DNA from: Deltaproteobacteria bacterium
Lineage (GTDB): Bacteria > Desulfobacterota > GWC2-55-46
Assembly (NCBI GenBank): GCA_016218095.1
Contig: JACREV010000151.1
Coordinates: 1-6,368, forward strand
Length of the DNA stretch: 6,368 nt
Reading direction: 5' to 3'
The position numbers were made by a program, and so were the translations under genes. A model generated the notes under the pieces. It was given only the letters and a program-made list of their open reading frames with translations, ran no database searches and was not told where the DNA came from. Below are positions 1 through 6,356 of the stretch, in pieces. Position 1 is the first letter of the stretch; every line of letters begins with the position of its first letter.

Positions 1-8
1 AGGAAAAG

Positions 9-1013
9 ATGACGAAGGCCGAAGCGATGCTCTCCGGGGGCCTTGACAGCACCCTCGCGGTAAAGATGAAGATCGACCAGGGGATAGAGGTACACGCCCT
101 CAACTTCACCTCCGCCTTCTGCACCTGCAACCACGGCGGCAAGGACGGCGGCGGGTGCAGGAGCGAGTCCAAACGGGTCGCCGAGGAGTTCGGCATCCCC
201 CTTAAGGTGCTCATGAAGGGGGACGACTACATAGACATCGTCAGGAACCCGAGACACGGCTACGGCAAGGGCGTAAACCCGTGCGTCGACTGCCGCGTCT
301 ACATGTTCAAGCAGGCGAAGGCGTACATGGAAGAGATAGGGGCGTCGTTCGTAATAACCGGGGAGGTCCTCGGGCAGAGGCCCATGAGCCAGAGGAAGGA
401 CGCCTTCAGGATAATAGAGCGGGAGAGCGGCCTCGAAGGGCTCGTGCTGCGCCCTTTGAGCGCCAAGCAGCTGGAGCCGACGATACCCGAGAAGCTCGGG
501 CTCGTCGACAGGGAGAAGCTCCTTGCCGTCCTCGGCAGGTCCAGAAAGGACCAGATGGAGCTCGCCGAGGAGTACAATTTGAACGACTACCCGTGCCCCT
601 CCGGCGGGTGTCTGCTGACCGACAAGATATTCTCGAAGAAGGTAAGGGACCTGATATTCAACAAAAAGGACGTGAGCAAGAAAGACCTCGCGCTTTTGAA
701 ATCCGGCAGGCACTTCAGGTATAACGGAGTGAAGATAGTAGTGGGGAGGAACGAATCCGACAACTCGAAGCTCAAGAACCTCATCCAGCCTGGCGACACG
801 CTCGTCGAGCCCTCGGGGTTCCACGGGCCAGTGGCCATAGTCGCGGGGGAGGCAGGCGACGCGATCGCATTCGCGGGCGGCCTCATCGTCAGGTACGCGC
901 TCGACAAGGCCGGGGTGGACCCGGTCGTCACGGTATCGCGTAACGGCGAGGAGAGGGATATGCGCCCGGCCCCGGTCTCCGACGTCGTGGTCGAGGAGAC
1001 GCGCATATGCTGA
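9..1013 (+). CDS. ThiI/MnmA-like PP-loop tRNA sulfurtransferase with NFACT-R-like C-terminus
   Basis: Probable ATP-dependent tRNA uridine thiolase acting in the cytoplasm; the exact tRNA position is unknown. The PP-loop ATP site is SGGLDS at residues 9-14. NPCVDC at 91-95 (C92, C95) aligns with the MnmA catalytic-cysteine region NPDxxC. A second cysteine site, CPSGGCLLTD, lies at 196-205 (C196, C201). A further cluster, C38, C40 and C50, follows the PP-loop. Residues about 149-215 carry the family linker (RPLSAKQLEPTIPE, GRSRKDQMELA). Residues about 233-330 (GRHFRYNGVKIVVGRNE, then FHGP) resemble the NFACT-R RNA-binding domain found fused to ThiI-like enzymes. The CxxC plus distant Cys suggests a [4Fe-4S] site as in TtuA and archaeal ThiI; this is inference. 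The start is supported by AGGA at 1-4 and by the PP-loop lying close to the N-terminus. The end overlaps larE by 7 nt. Automatic pipelines often label such proteins a tRNA methylaminomethyl-thiouridylate methyltransferase, but no methyltransferase motif is visible. Confidence 0.85.
   Translation: MTKAEAMLSGGLDSTLAVKMKIDQGIEVHALNFTSAFCTCNHGGKDGGGCRSESKRVAEEFGIPLKVLMKGDDYIDIVRNPRHGYGKGVNPCVDCRVYMFKQAKAYMEEIGASFVITGEVLGQRPMSQRKDAFRIIERESGLEGLVLRPLSAKQLEPTIPEKLGLVDREKLLAVLGRSRKDQMELAEEYNLNDYPCPSGGCLLTDKIFSKKVRDLIFNKKDVSKKDLALLKSGRHFRYNGVKIVVGRNESDNSKLKNLIQPGDTLVEPSGFHGPVAIVAGEAGDAIAFAGGLIVRYALDKAGVDPVVTVSRNGEERDMRPAPVSDVVVEETRIC
993..998 (+). promoter_or_regulatory. Ribosome binding site of larE inside the upstream gene
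   Basis: GAGGAG sits 8 nt before the ATG at 1007, within the last codons of the preceding gene. It supports this start, and no other ATG, GTG or TTG lies in frame before codon 38, which is too close to the PP-loop to be a start. The start and the upstream stop interleave (ATGCTGA), so translational coupling is likely. Confidence 0.7.
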
Positions 1014-1879
1014 ACGAGGCGGTAGTATACGCCGGGGGCAAGGACCTCAGCATAACAGAAGAGAAAAAGACCCTCGCCTTCGATAAGCTCGAAAGGCTCC
1101 GGGCTATACTCAAAGAGATGGGCTCGCTCCTCGTAGCCTTCTCGGGCGGGGTCGACTCGACGTTCCTCCTTAAAGTAGCCTCGGACGCGCTCGATGACAA
1201 GTGCGCGGCCATAACCGCGACGTCCCCGACGTATCCCGAAAGGGAGTTCAAGGAGGCGGTCAGGCTCGCCGACTCCATGAAGGTAAGGCACATAATAGTA
1301 GAGTCTAACGAGCTCCTCATACCGAACTTCGCCGACAACACCGAGAAGAGGTGCTACTACTGCAAGAGCGAGCTCTTTAAAATTTCGGTCGACAACGCGC
1401 GCTCGCTCGGGTTTTCGCATGTGGCGGACGGCTCAAACGCCGACGACCTCCTCGACTACAGGCCCGGCAAGACCGCGGCAAATGAGCTCGGCGTCAGGAG
1501 CCCTCTCCAGGAAGCGGGGCTTACAAAGGACGAGATACGGATACTCAGCCGGGAGATGAAGCTACCCACCTGGGACAAGCAGTCCTTCGCGTGCCTTTCT
1601 TCGCGCTTCCCGTACGGGACGGCTATAACGGAGGAGAGGCTCTCGATGGTCTCCGAAGGCGAAGACCTCTTGCGCGACCTCGGGTTCACCCAGTTCAGGG
1701 TGAGATACCACGGTGAGACCGTAAGGATAGAGGTCGAGGCGAAGGCGATAGCGAGGTTCCTTGACGAAGGCCTTAGAAAGAAGATAGTCGCTGGCTTCAA
1801 GGAGATAGGCTTCATATACATAACCCTCGACCTCCAGGGCTACAGGACGGGCTCCATGAACGAGGTCCTGGGAAGCTGA
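1007..1879 (+). CDS. larE: LarE, ATP-dependent sacrificial sulfur transferase (nickel-pincer cofactor synthesis)
   Basis: LarE adenylates the pyridinium-3,5-biscarboxylate mononucleotide made by LarB and converts its carboxylates to thiocarboxylates. LarC then inserts nickel to give the cofactor of lactate racemase and related enzymes. The PP-loop SGGVDS is at 46-51, followed by SPTYPERE at 73-80. RCYYCKSELF at 115-124 is a hallmark of the family, as are DGSNADDLLDYRPG at 141-154, RSPLQEAGLTKDEIR at 164-178 and CLSSRFPYGTAIT at 196-208. C196 matches the sulfur-donating Cys of the Lactobacillus-type enzyme. The added CxxC (C116, C119) gives a three-Cys site, as in LarE proteins that hold a [4Fe-4S] cluster and need not sacrifice their own sulfur; which mode applies here is inference. 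The 290-residue length is normal, with about 20 extra residues at the N-terminus. The gene overlaps the upstream thiolase gene by 7 nt. No larA, larB or larC is in the window. Confidence 0.9.
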   Translation: MLNEAVVYAGGKDLSITEEKKTLAFDKLERLRAILKEMGSLLVAFSGGVDSTFLLKVASDALDDKCAAITATSPTYPEREFKEAVRLADSMKVRHIIVESNELLIPNFADNTEKRCYYCKSELFKISVDNARSLGFSHVADGSNADDLLDYRPGKTAANELGVRSPLQEAGLTKDEIRILSREMKLPTWDKQSFACLSSRFPYGTAITEERLSMVSEGEDLLRDLGFTQFRVRYHGETVRIEVEAKAIARFLDEGLRKKIVAGFKEIGFIYITLDLQGYRTGSMNEVLGS

Positions 1880-1956
1880 ATTAATATATTTAATTTGACA
1901 ACATTATCTTATGCTACGCCAGGCAACGATAAAGACCGCAATCAGGTTTTTCGCAT
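1880..1956. other. AT-rich spacer between convergent genes
   Basis: These 77 nt separate the larE stop from the stop of the opposing membrane-protein gene. They begin with an all-A/T inverted repeat (AATTAA, 5-nt loop, TTAATT at 1879-1895), too weak for a convincing intrinsic terminator. No GC-rich hairpin with a T-run is visible for either gene, so how transcription ends here is unclear. Confidence 0.5.
1894..1906 (+). repeat. 13-bp inverted repeat, left copy
   Basis: TTTGACAACATTA; the same 13 bases occur on the opposite strand at 4370-4382, so the two copies flank the membrane-protein gene as an inverted pair. No similarity is seen beyond the 13 bases. A match of this length in a window of this size can arise by chance. 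Confidence 0.4.
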
Positions 1957-4179
1957 TTACCCGTGTCGGTCGTGTTTTTTGGGACTTGAAGCATCGTTTG
2001 AGGGGCTCAGGAGCCAGAGGACCGAATAAAGGACGATTACTGCGTATGAGAGTGCGAGAGTATACGGCACGGGGCCCGGCGAAAACCTGAAATCGACCGT
2101 CGAGTCGCCAGCCGGCACCGGCACGGCCTTAAAACACTCCGACGCCCTTTCGACATTCACGGGCTTGCTGTTTACGGTCGCGGACCAGTAAGGGGAATAT
2201 GCATCACGCCAGAAGAGAATGGCCTTCTTGCGGCTTGCGACCTCGATGCGCATGTTGTTATAGCTCTGCCTCAGTATTTTCACGCTTTCCAGGGTGCCGT
2301 CCGGAGGGATGTTGAAAAAATTCAGGTTGCGGGTATCGGCCGGGCGGTGAGCGGCCGCCTGTTCTCCTGCCGTGGTGTCCGTCAGGCCGCTTGTATCGGT
2401 ATACATGGCGAGCTTTGGCAGCAAAGAGGCGTCCAGCCCCGAATCCTCCATTTTCTTTAAGCATCCCAGCTTGAGAAGCTCCCGGGAATGATAACTCCTC
2501 TCGTCTTCGCCCAGACCGATCGAGCTTACCGAATGCTCGGCAAAGGACCTGGACCTGTCCCATATCGTGTTCCTTACATGAAAAAAGGCGTTTGTTGAAA
2601 CGTCTATCAGCACAAGGGCCATCAGGTAAAACAAGACCCGTGCCTTGCGGCTCCCGGACTTTGCTCGCAAGAGCCAGAACAGGACCACCATGTACAAGAA
2701 AAACAGCATGAGCATCAGTCCCATGTTCACGGCAGGAAAGACGAATAGCGAAGGGGAAAAAGCGTGTTTTTTTACAAGGAACAATGCGTTCATGGCGAGG
2801 ACCGCGGCAAAGAACAGCAGGGAAAAGACGGTAGATACGACAAAGGACACGCCCAGGGCCTTTCGCCACCATGCGTTATCGCGGCTTACCAGTTCGAAGC
2901 CGAGCCCGGCGGCGAGCATCAACAATACGAAGCCGCCCTGCCTGAAGACCGCATCGCTGTAATGGCTTACGGCCCTTAACGGTGTAGGCCAGATAAGTAT
3001 GGCGCTGAAAAGCGGGCTGTATCCTGAAAGGATTATGACCGTTGCGACTACGGCTATCAGGAAGAACAGCCTCTTCCTCCAGAGGCGCCTGCCGCCGAGG
3101 AGCCCTACGAACGCCAGAGGCAGAGCGAGAAGCCCCATGTACGTATACCCGAGATGCATATTCCCGAGTCTTATGTAGGGCATGAAAGTCCTTTCGGGGT
3201 GATGGCCGTACCACTCAAAACCGATGCCGGGCACCGATATGGAAAGAAACTCCAGCGGGTTTCCCGAGGCCAACATGTCATAGGTGTATATCCTCGTATT
3301 CGTCCTTGCCCTGAGTATCTCGCCGCCCTGCGAGAAGGTGATAACGGCCGTTGATACGCAGACGAGGAGAAGAATAAATGCCACAAACAGATGCCGCCTC
3401 GGGATGCTTCGAAACGCTTCCCGCGACTTGGAGAAGAAGGAACCCGAACCAAAGTAATTATAGATTATTATGAAAATCGGGATAAACAGTATGTTCCAGT
3501 AAAGGAACAGATGGCTGAGTGAAGCGGCCAGAAAAAAACCCGTCAGGCACATGGCATGGAAGGCCCTCCTCCCGGGTTGTTTGAGGAATTGCAGGTACGC
3601 GGCTATAAAGAACAGGCCGTACGCCGTATGCTCGAAACCCCTGTCGCTGACATTGAATATCACCCCCGGAGAAAAGCCGGCCATGAGAAGCATGAAAAGG
3701 ATGGTCCTGTTGCCGGTAAATATCTGGCGTGCCAGGAACAAAAAACCCAGAGAAAAGAGAAGAGGGACCAGAAAACCGGAATATACGACGAATATGGGAT
3801 GATATGTCGGAAAATGCACCCCCAAAAGCCCGAGGGCCCAGAACGTAAAACCCGTAAGGACGAAAAGCGGAGTGGTGAACGTATCGCCGAGGATCGTGAG
3901 GTAATAGGAAGGGAAGCCTTCCTGTACGTTAGGATGCCACCACTGGACCTCTCCAAAATAGTTAAGGGACTGGAGGTTGTCCCTGAAGACGCTGTATATC
4001 ATCTGGTTGTCCCAGTACAGGCTCCCGTTGGCAAAAAAATATCCTGACAGGACAATGCTTGAGAAGATGTTTATGGCAAGTAAAAAAGAGAGCTGCCCGT
4101 AAAGGCAGTTCCTTGCTCCGAGGAAGAGCCTCACCTTTTCCAGGTATCGTTTAAAACGGCCGGGAATTGCCTTTCCCAT
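1957..4179 (-). CDS. YfhO-like polytopic membrane protein (GT-C glycosyltransferase type)
   Basis: Large integral membrane protein of 740 residues with roughly 14 hydrophobic segments, for example about 31-50, 104-120, 128-150, 158-177, 264-281, 345-362, 370-390, 441-466, 484-504 and 706-725. The first extracytoplasmic loop has an acidic site (LYWDNQM, D57) followed by WWHPNVQEGFPSYY at 80-93, matching the plWnP..GyP pattern of YfhO-type proteins. The soluble C-terminal region ends in AYSPYWSATVNSKPVNV and AVPVPAGDSTVDFRFSP (660-701), the characteristic YfhO tail before the last helix. YfhO relatives are thought to transfer sugars from lipid carriers to cell-envelope polymers; the substrate here cannot be told. 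The protein is somewhat shorter than many family members. The start is fixed by AGGAA six bases upstream. It stands alone on its strand with its own promoter, so it looks like a single-gene unit. Codon choice looks more mixed than in the flanking genes. Confidence 0.75.
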   Translation of the reverse strand: MGKAIPGRFKRYLEKVRLFLGARNCLYGQLSFLLAINIFSSIVLSGYFFANGSLYWDNQMIYSVFRDNLQSLNYFGEVQWWHPNVQEGFPSYYLTILGDTFTTPLFVLTGFTFWALGLLGVHFPTYHPIFVVYSGFLVPLLFSLGFLFLARQIFTGNRTILFMLLMAGFSPGVIFNVSDRGFEHTAYGLFFIAAYLQFLKQPGRRAFHAMCLTGFFLAASLSHLFLYWNILFIPIFIIIYNYFGSGSFFSKSREAFRSIPRRHLFVAFILLLVCVSTAVITFSQGGEILRARTNTRIYTYDMLASGNPLEFLSISVPGIGFEWYGHHPERTFMPYIRLGNMHLGYTYMGLLALPLAFVGLLGGRRLWRKRLFFLIAVVATVIILSGYSPLFSAILIWPTPLRAVSHYSDAVFRQGGFVLLMLAAGLGFELVSRDNAWWRKALGVSFVVSTVFSLLFFAAVLAMNALFLVKKHAFSPSLFVFPAVNMGLMLMLFFLYMVVLFWLLRAKSGSRKARVLFYLMALVLIDVSTNAFFHVRNTIWDRSRSFAEHSVSSIGLGEDERSYHSRELLKLGCLKKMEDSGLDASLLPKLAMYTDTSGLTDTTAGEQAAAHRPADTRNLNFFNIPPDGTLESVKILRQSYNNMRIEVASRKKAILFWRDAYSPYWSATVNSKPVNVERASECFKAVPVPAGDSTVDFRFSPGPVPYTLALSYAVIVLYSVLWLLSPSNDASSPKKHDRHG

Positions 4180-4185
4180 CTTCTG

Positions 4186-4195
4186 TTCCTTTCCT
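4186..4195 (-). promoter_or_regulatory. Ribosome binding site of the membrane-protein gene
   Basis: Read on the minus strand, AGGAAAGGAA ends 6 nt before the ATG at 4179, giving a strong purine-rich Shine-Dalgarno that supports the chosen start. Confidence 0.65.
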
Positions 4196-4204
4196 GAAAG
4201 TTAA

Positions 4205-4234
4205 GAACCGTGAACATGGCTCAAGATGCGGTTC
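4205..4234 (-). other. Possible hairpin in the leader of the membrane-protein gene
   Basis: GAACCG (4205-4210) is the perfect reverse complement of CGGTTC (4229-4234). Inside it, CAT (4215-4217) can pair with ATG (4226-4228). This gives 9 bp with one 4-nt bulge and an 8-nt loop. It lies just upstream of the ribosome binding site and has no T-run, so it is not a terminator. A role in translation control is possible but unproven. Confidence 0.25.
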
Positions 4235-4352
4235 CAGGGAGAAGGGACGGCTCAATCGAATTTCTTTAAAGTATTTGATTTTTCAGGGATGCGTGTCTGC
4301 TGATGTGCTCTCAGGATGGTCCCGAAGAAAGAACCGACATGGGATACTTCAC

Positions 4353-4381
4353 ATATTACTAAAAAAATGTAATGTTGTCAA
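4353..4381 (-). promoter_or_regulatory. Sigma70-like promoter of the membrane-protein gene
   Basis: On the minus strand, a perfect -35 TTGACA (4381-4376) is followed by a 17-nt A/T-rich spacer and a -10 TAATAT (4358-4353, four of six consensus bases including the key T1, A2 and T6). Transcription would start near 4346 and leave a leader of about 165 nt. The -35 lies inside the right copy of the 13-bp inverted repeat. Confidence 0.55.
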
Positions 4382-4382
4382 A
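4370..4382 (-). repeat. 13-bp inverted repeat, right copy
   Basis: Reads TTTGACAACATTA on the minus strand and is identical to the + strand at 1894-1906. It contains the -35 hexamer of the predicted promoter. Confidence 0.4.
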
Positions 4383-4479
4383 AGAAAAAACCCGAATTTG
4401 TTACGACTTTTTTATTTTTATAGCCCTTCCGTTCACTCAAATTCGATCTGCCTCCAAGAAATCTTTAAAATCGGCAATA

Positions 4480-4605
4480 AAATTCATATCGTCCAGCCAA
4501 TATATATACACTATTAATTCAGACGGGTCTGGTAAACAGCTTACGACGGGTCCCGAAGACCGCTGGCCAGTATGGGTAAACAACCATAACTTTCTACTGA
4601 TATCC
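4480..4605 (+). pseudogene. Orphan fragment of a TolB/PD40-type beta-propeller
   Basis: The + strand frame encodes IKFISSSQ, then YIYTINSDGSGKQLTTG (4501-4551), then PEDRWPVWVNN and a hydrophobic strand (NFLLISY). This matches the TolB/PD40 blade pattern IYxxNxDGSGxxxLTxxPxxDxxPxWSPDGxxIxFxS at nearly every defining position, except that SPDG is replaced by VNNH. Only about one blade is present. Upstream, the frame becomes low-complexity A/T-rich sequence without further blades. Downstream, it runs antisense into the C-terminus of the neighbouring gene and loses all resemblance. The open frame that contains it (4372-4722) has no convincing ribosome binding site. It is best read as the debris of a longer propeller gene (TolB-like or a PD40 peptidase/lipoprotein). 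A chance match is possible but unlikely given the ordered motif. Confidence 0.45.
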
Positions 4606-6356
4606 TATCTCGCGGGCCTTAAGTCCCCGGATGCCTGGCTCCGGGCCTCGTCGAGCCACTGGTGGAAGTGGAATTTGACGAGTTGCTTGAAAAACTCGCC
4701 TTCGGTATTGAGCATCTCGTAGATGACCATGGGGACGTTCGTCTCGAACCCCTTGAAGACGACCTCTCCGCTTTTGAAGAACGCCTCTATCCGTTCCGAG
4801 TTTTTTATGGTCTCGGTCGAGAGCCAGAACTCGAGCGGCGTTACAGGGAAGAAGAAGGAGTCCCGGATGGCGCTGTCGAGGTCTTTGGGGTCGACGGTCT
4901 TTTTGAAGAAGAACTTGGTGCCTTTTTTCTCGCGCATGTAGGCCTCGAGCGCGTTTACGCTTATCGCCTGCCCCTTGTTGTAGATATCGGTCGTCGAGGA
5001 GATGAGCCTTAAGTTCGTAAAGGTCTCGCCCGCGATTATCTTTTTAAGGTCGGTGAAGAACTCGTTCGCCATTATCTGCGTCATGGCCTGGGCCGAGGCC
5101 GGTTTGCCCGAGCCGATGAGTTTCTCGAAGGCGCTGTCGAGCTCGGGCGGCATCTTTATGGAGAATACGCGGTCGATGTAGACGTCGAACGGGTATTTTA
5201 TCTTCTGCCTGCGCCTCAACCTCTCGTTCTCGAGGAGGAGTTCGAGCTTGGCCCTTACCATCGGGTTCCTGAAGGTCCCTCTTGCCGCCTCGTTTATCTT
5301 CTCCCCTATCGCGACCTTGACCGGGCCTGAGAACTCGCCCTTCGGCTCTATGACGGTCGTCTCGGCCTTCGAGCCGTAGGCGATATAAAGGCCCGCCTCG
5401 AGCTCGCCTTTTATCGCGGCCTCGAGCTCGTCCCTGTATGTGTTCTCGAGCCTGTGCTCCTCTTCGCCGAGGGAGACGAGCTTCAATTCCACGCCCGGCT
5501 CTTTCCTCTCGAGCGCCCTTTGCAGTTCGGTCCGCCGGAGTTTGAGCGCCTCTTTTTTTTCCTCGAAGGATTTGTGCACCCCGTCGAGTATCTCCTCGTT
5601 CCTCATGGGCGGGAGTTTTTGCGCGAGCTGGTCCCTGTAGTGCCTTATTATCTGCTGGATGTCGCGGGCGAGCGCTATGAGGTAGCTTACGCCGCCCGAG
5701 AATATCGCCGCGTCGCCGGGGAGGTTCGTGAGATTAATGCCGCGTTCGTCGCTTGAGACCCCGATCCCCGCGCCGTACTGGGAGGCGGCGTTCAATATAG
5801 GCTTGTAGAAGTGCTCCTTCATGAACTCGGCCATGGCGATCTCCTTTACCTTGAGCGTCTTCCTGGTAAAGTCCTTCATGTCGATGAAGAGCTGGCCTTC
5901 CTCCTCGGTCGCGAGCGTTTTCAAGATGGGCCTGTCGTCCGTCGAGAACCTGTAGAGGCGCCCCCTGTTGTATTCCTCGACGAGCATGTTCTGGTTGAAC
6001 TCGCCCCTCCTGTCGGTAAGGGAGGCGCGCATCGGCGCTTCGAAGCCCTCTATTTGGTCGTCGAAGGCCGAGGCGCAGTAGCCTTCGATGAGCGGGAGGA
6101 TCGATTCTAGCTCCTTTTTGGAGCTTTTGAGGAGGCCGCCGAGGACCGATTTTTTGGAGGAGAGGTAGCCCTGGAGGGAGTTTATCGTCTCGACCCTCCC
6201 GGCGTCCTTCGTGAACCTTTTCTTGATCTCGTCGAGCGCCTTGGCGAGGTTCTGCGACGCCTTCTGGTCGTTAAGGAGGTTCCTTATGAGCCTGTCCTCG
6301 TAAAGCACGTCGTAGAGGACCGACTGGGCCTCGGTGCCGGGCATGTCGAACTCCAT
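4605..6356 (-). CDS. Divergent class III nucleotide cyclase-like protein with two large insertions
   Basis: Soluble protein of 583 residues with no signal peptide or membrane segment. After a helical, charged N-terminal region (about 10-135), cyclase signatures appear in order. FIDMKDFT at 157-164 matches FxDIxGFT, with metal Asp D159. LPGDAAIF at 212-219 matches xxGDxxxxF, with second metal Asp D215. GLYIAYG at 322-328 matches the GIxxG strand. VAIGEKINEAARG at 348-360 matches VIGDxVNxAAR, with ribose Asn N355 and phosphate Arg R359. FWLSTETIKN at 510-519 and VVFKGFETNVPMVIYEML at 532-549 match the closing vSeaty and lKGi.epv.vYe elements. Insertions sit at about 240-320 (charged, coiled-coil-like) and 362-505. 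The residues that usually select adenine (Lys before GD, Asp before the IGD motif) appear as N211 and V346, so substrate or activity is uncertain. The frame is open to the window edge and no ribosome binding site precedes M1. GGAG lies 6 nt before M5, so M5 or an upstream start outside the window are alternatives. Confidence 0.7.
   Translation of the reverse strand: MEFDMPGTEAQSVLYDVLYEDRLIRNLLNDQKASQNLAKALDEIKKRFTKDAGRVETINSLQGYLSSKKSVLGGLLKSSKKELESILPLIEGYCASAFDDQIEGFEAPMRASLTDRRGEFNQNMLVEEYNRGRLYRFSTDDRPILKTLATEEEGQLFIDMKDFTRKTLKVKEIAMAEFMKEHFYKPILNAASQYGAGIGVSSDERGINLTNLPGDAAIFSGGVSYLIALARDIQQIIRHYRDQLAQKLPPMRNEEILDGVHKSFEEKKEALKLRRTELQRALERKEPGVELKLVSLGEEEHRLENTYRDELEAAIKGELEAGLYIAYGSKAETTVIEPKGEFSGPVKVAIGEKINEAARGTFRNPMVRAKLELLLENERLRRRQKIKYPFDVYIDRVFSIKMPPELDSAFEKLIGSGKPASAQAMTQIMANEFFTDLKKIIAGETFTNLRLISSTTDIYNKGQAISVNALEAYMREKKGTKFFFKKTVDPKDLDSAIRDSFFFPVTPLEFWLSTETIKNSERIEAFFKSGEVVFKGFETNVPMVIYEMLNTEGEFFKQLVKFHFHQWLDEARSQASGDLRPAR

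Larger units (their letters stand above)
4180..4604. other. AT-rich intergenic region of about 425 bp
   Basis: This region separates the start of the membrane-protein gene from the stop of the cyclase-like gene, both on the minus strand. It is visibly poorer in G and C than its surroundings: hand counts give 19 of 60 GC at 4381-4440 against 36 of 60 at 5401-5460. It holds the promoter and leader of the membrane-protein gene on the left and the orphan beta-propeller fragment on the right. No intact gene was recognised in it, and no clear terminator for the cyclase-like gene. Confidence 0.6.

Noticed and set aside
587..1420. 277-residue open frame on the minus strand
   Set aside because: It lies antisense to the thiolase and larE genes, whose family motifs are clear. 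Its translation is arginine- and serine-rich without recognisable motifs, typical of a GC-rich shadow frame.
1879..1895. A/T-only palindrome as larE terminator
   Set aside because: The 6-bp stem contains only A-T pairs and is not followed by a T-run, so it is too weak for an intrinsic terminator.
1895..1917. Perfect -35 TTGACA on the + strand after larE
   Set aside because: No acceptable -10 lies 16-18 nt downstream (the candidate position reads GCCAGG). The nearest TATGCT is only 9 nt away, and the transcript would run antisense into the membrane-protein gene.
3556..4047. 163-residue + strand open frame rich in Glu/Lys/Arg
   Set aside because: It is fully antisense to the hydrophobic N-terminal half of the membrane protein; the charged composition is the usual mirror of codons for hydrophobic residues.
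4382..4430. A-rich then T-rich stretches (near 4380-4390 and 4408-4420) as a terminator
   Set aside because: The pairing would be an interrupted A-T stem around a loop of about 17 nt with no GC pairs; it fits simple AT-rich sequence better.
4167..4517. 116-residue open frame on the + strand over the leader region
   Set aside because: It starts inside the antisense membrane-protein gene, crosses its promoter, and shows no domain, no plausible ribosome binding site and no coding bias.
4549..4561. GGTC/GACC hairpin with 5-nt loop downstream of the cyclase-like gene
   Set aside because: Only 4 bp, no T-run on the minus strand after it, and it lies inside the propeller-like coding fragment.
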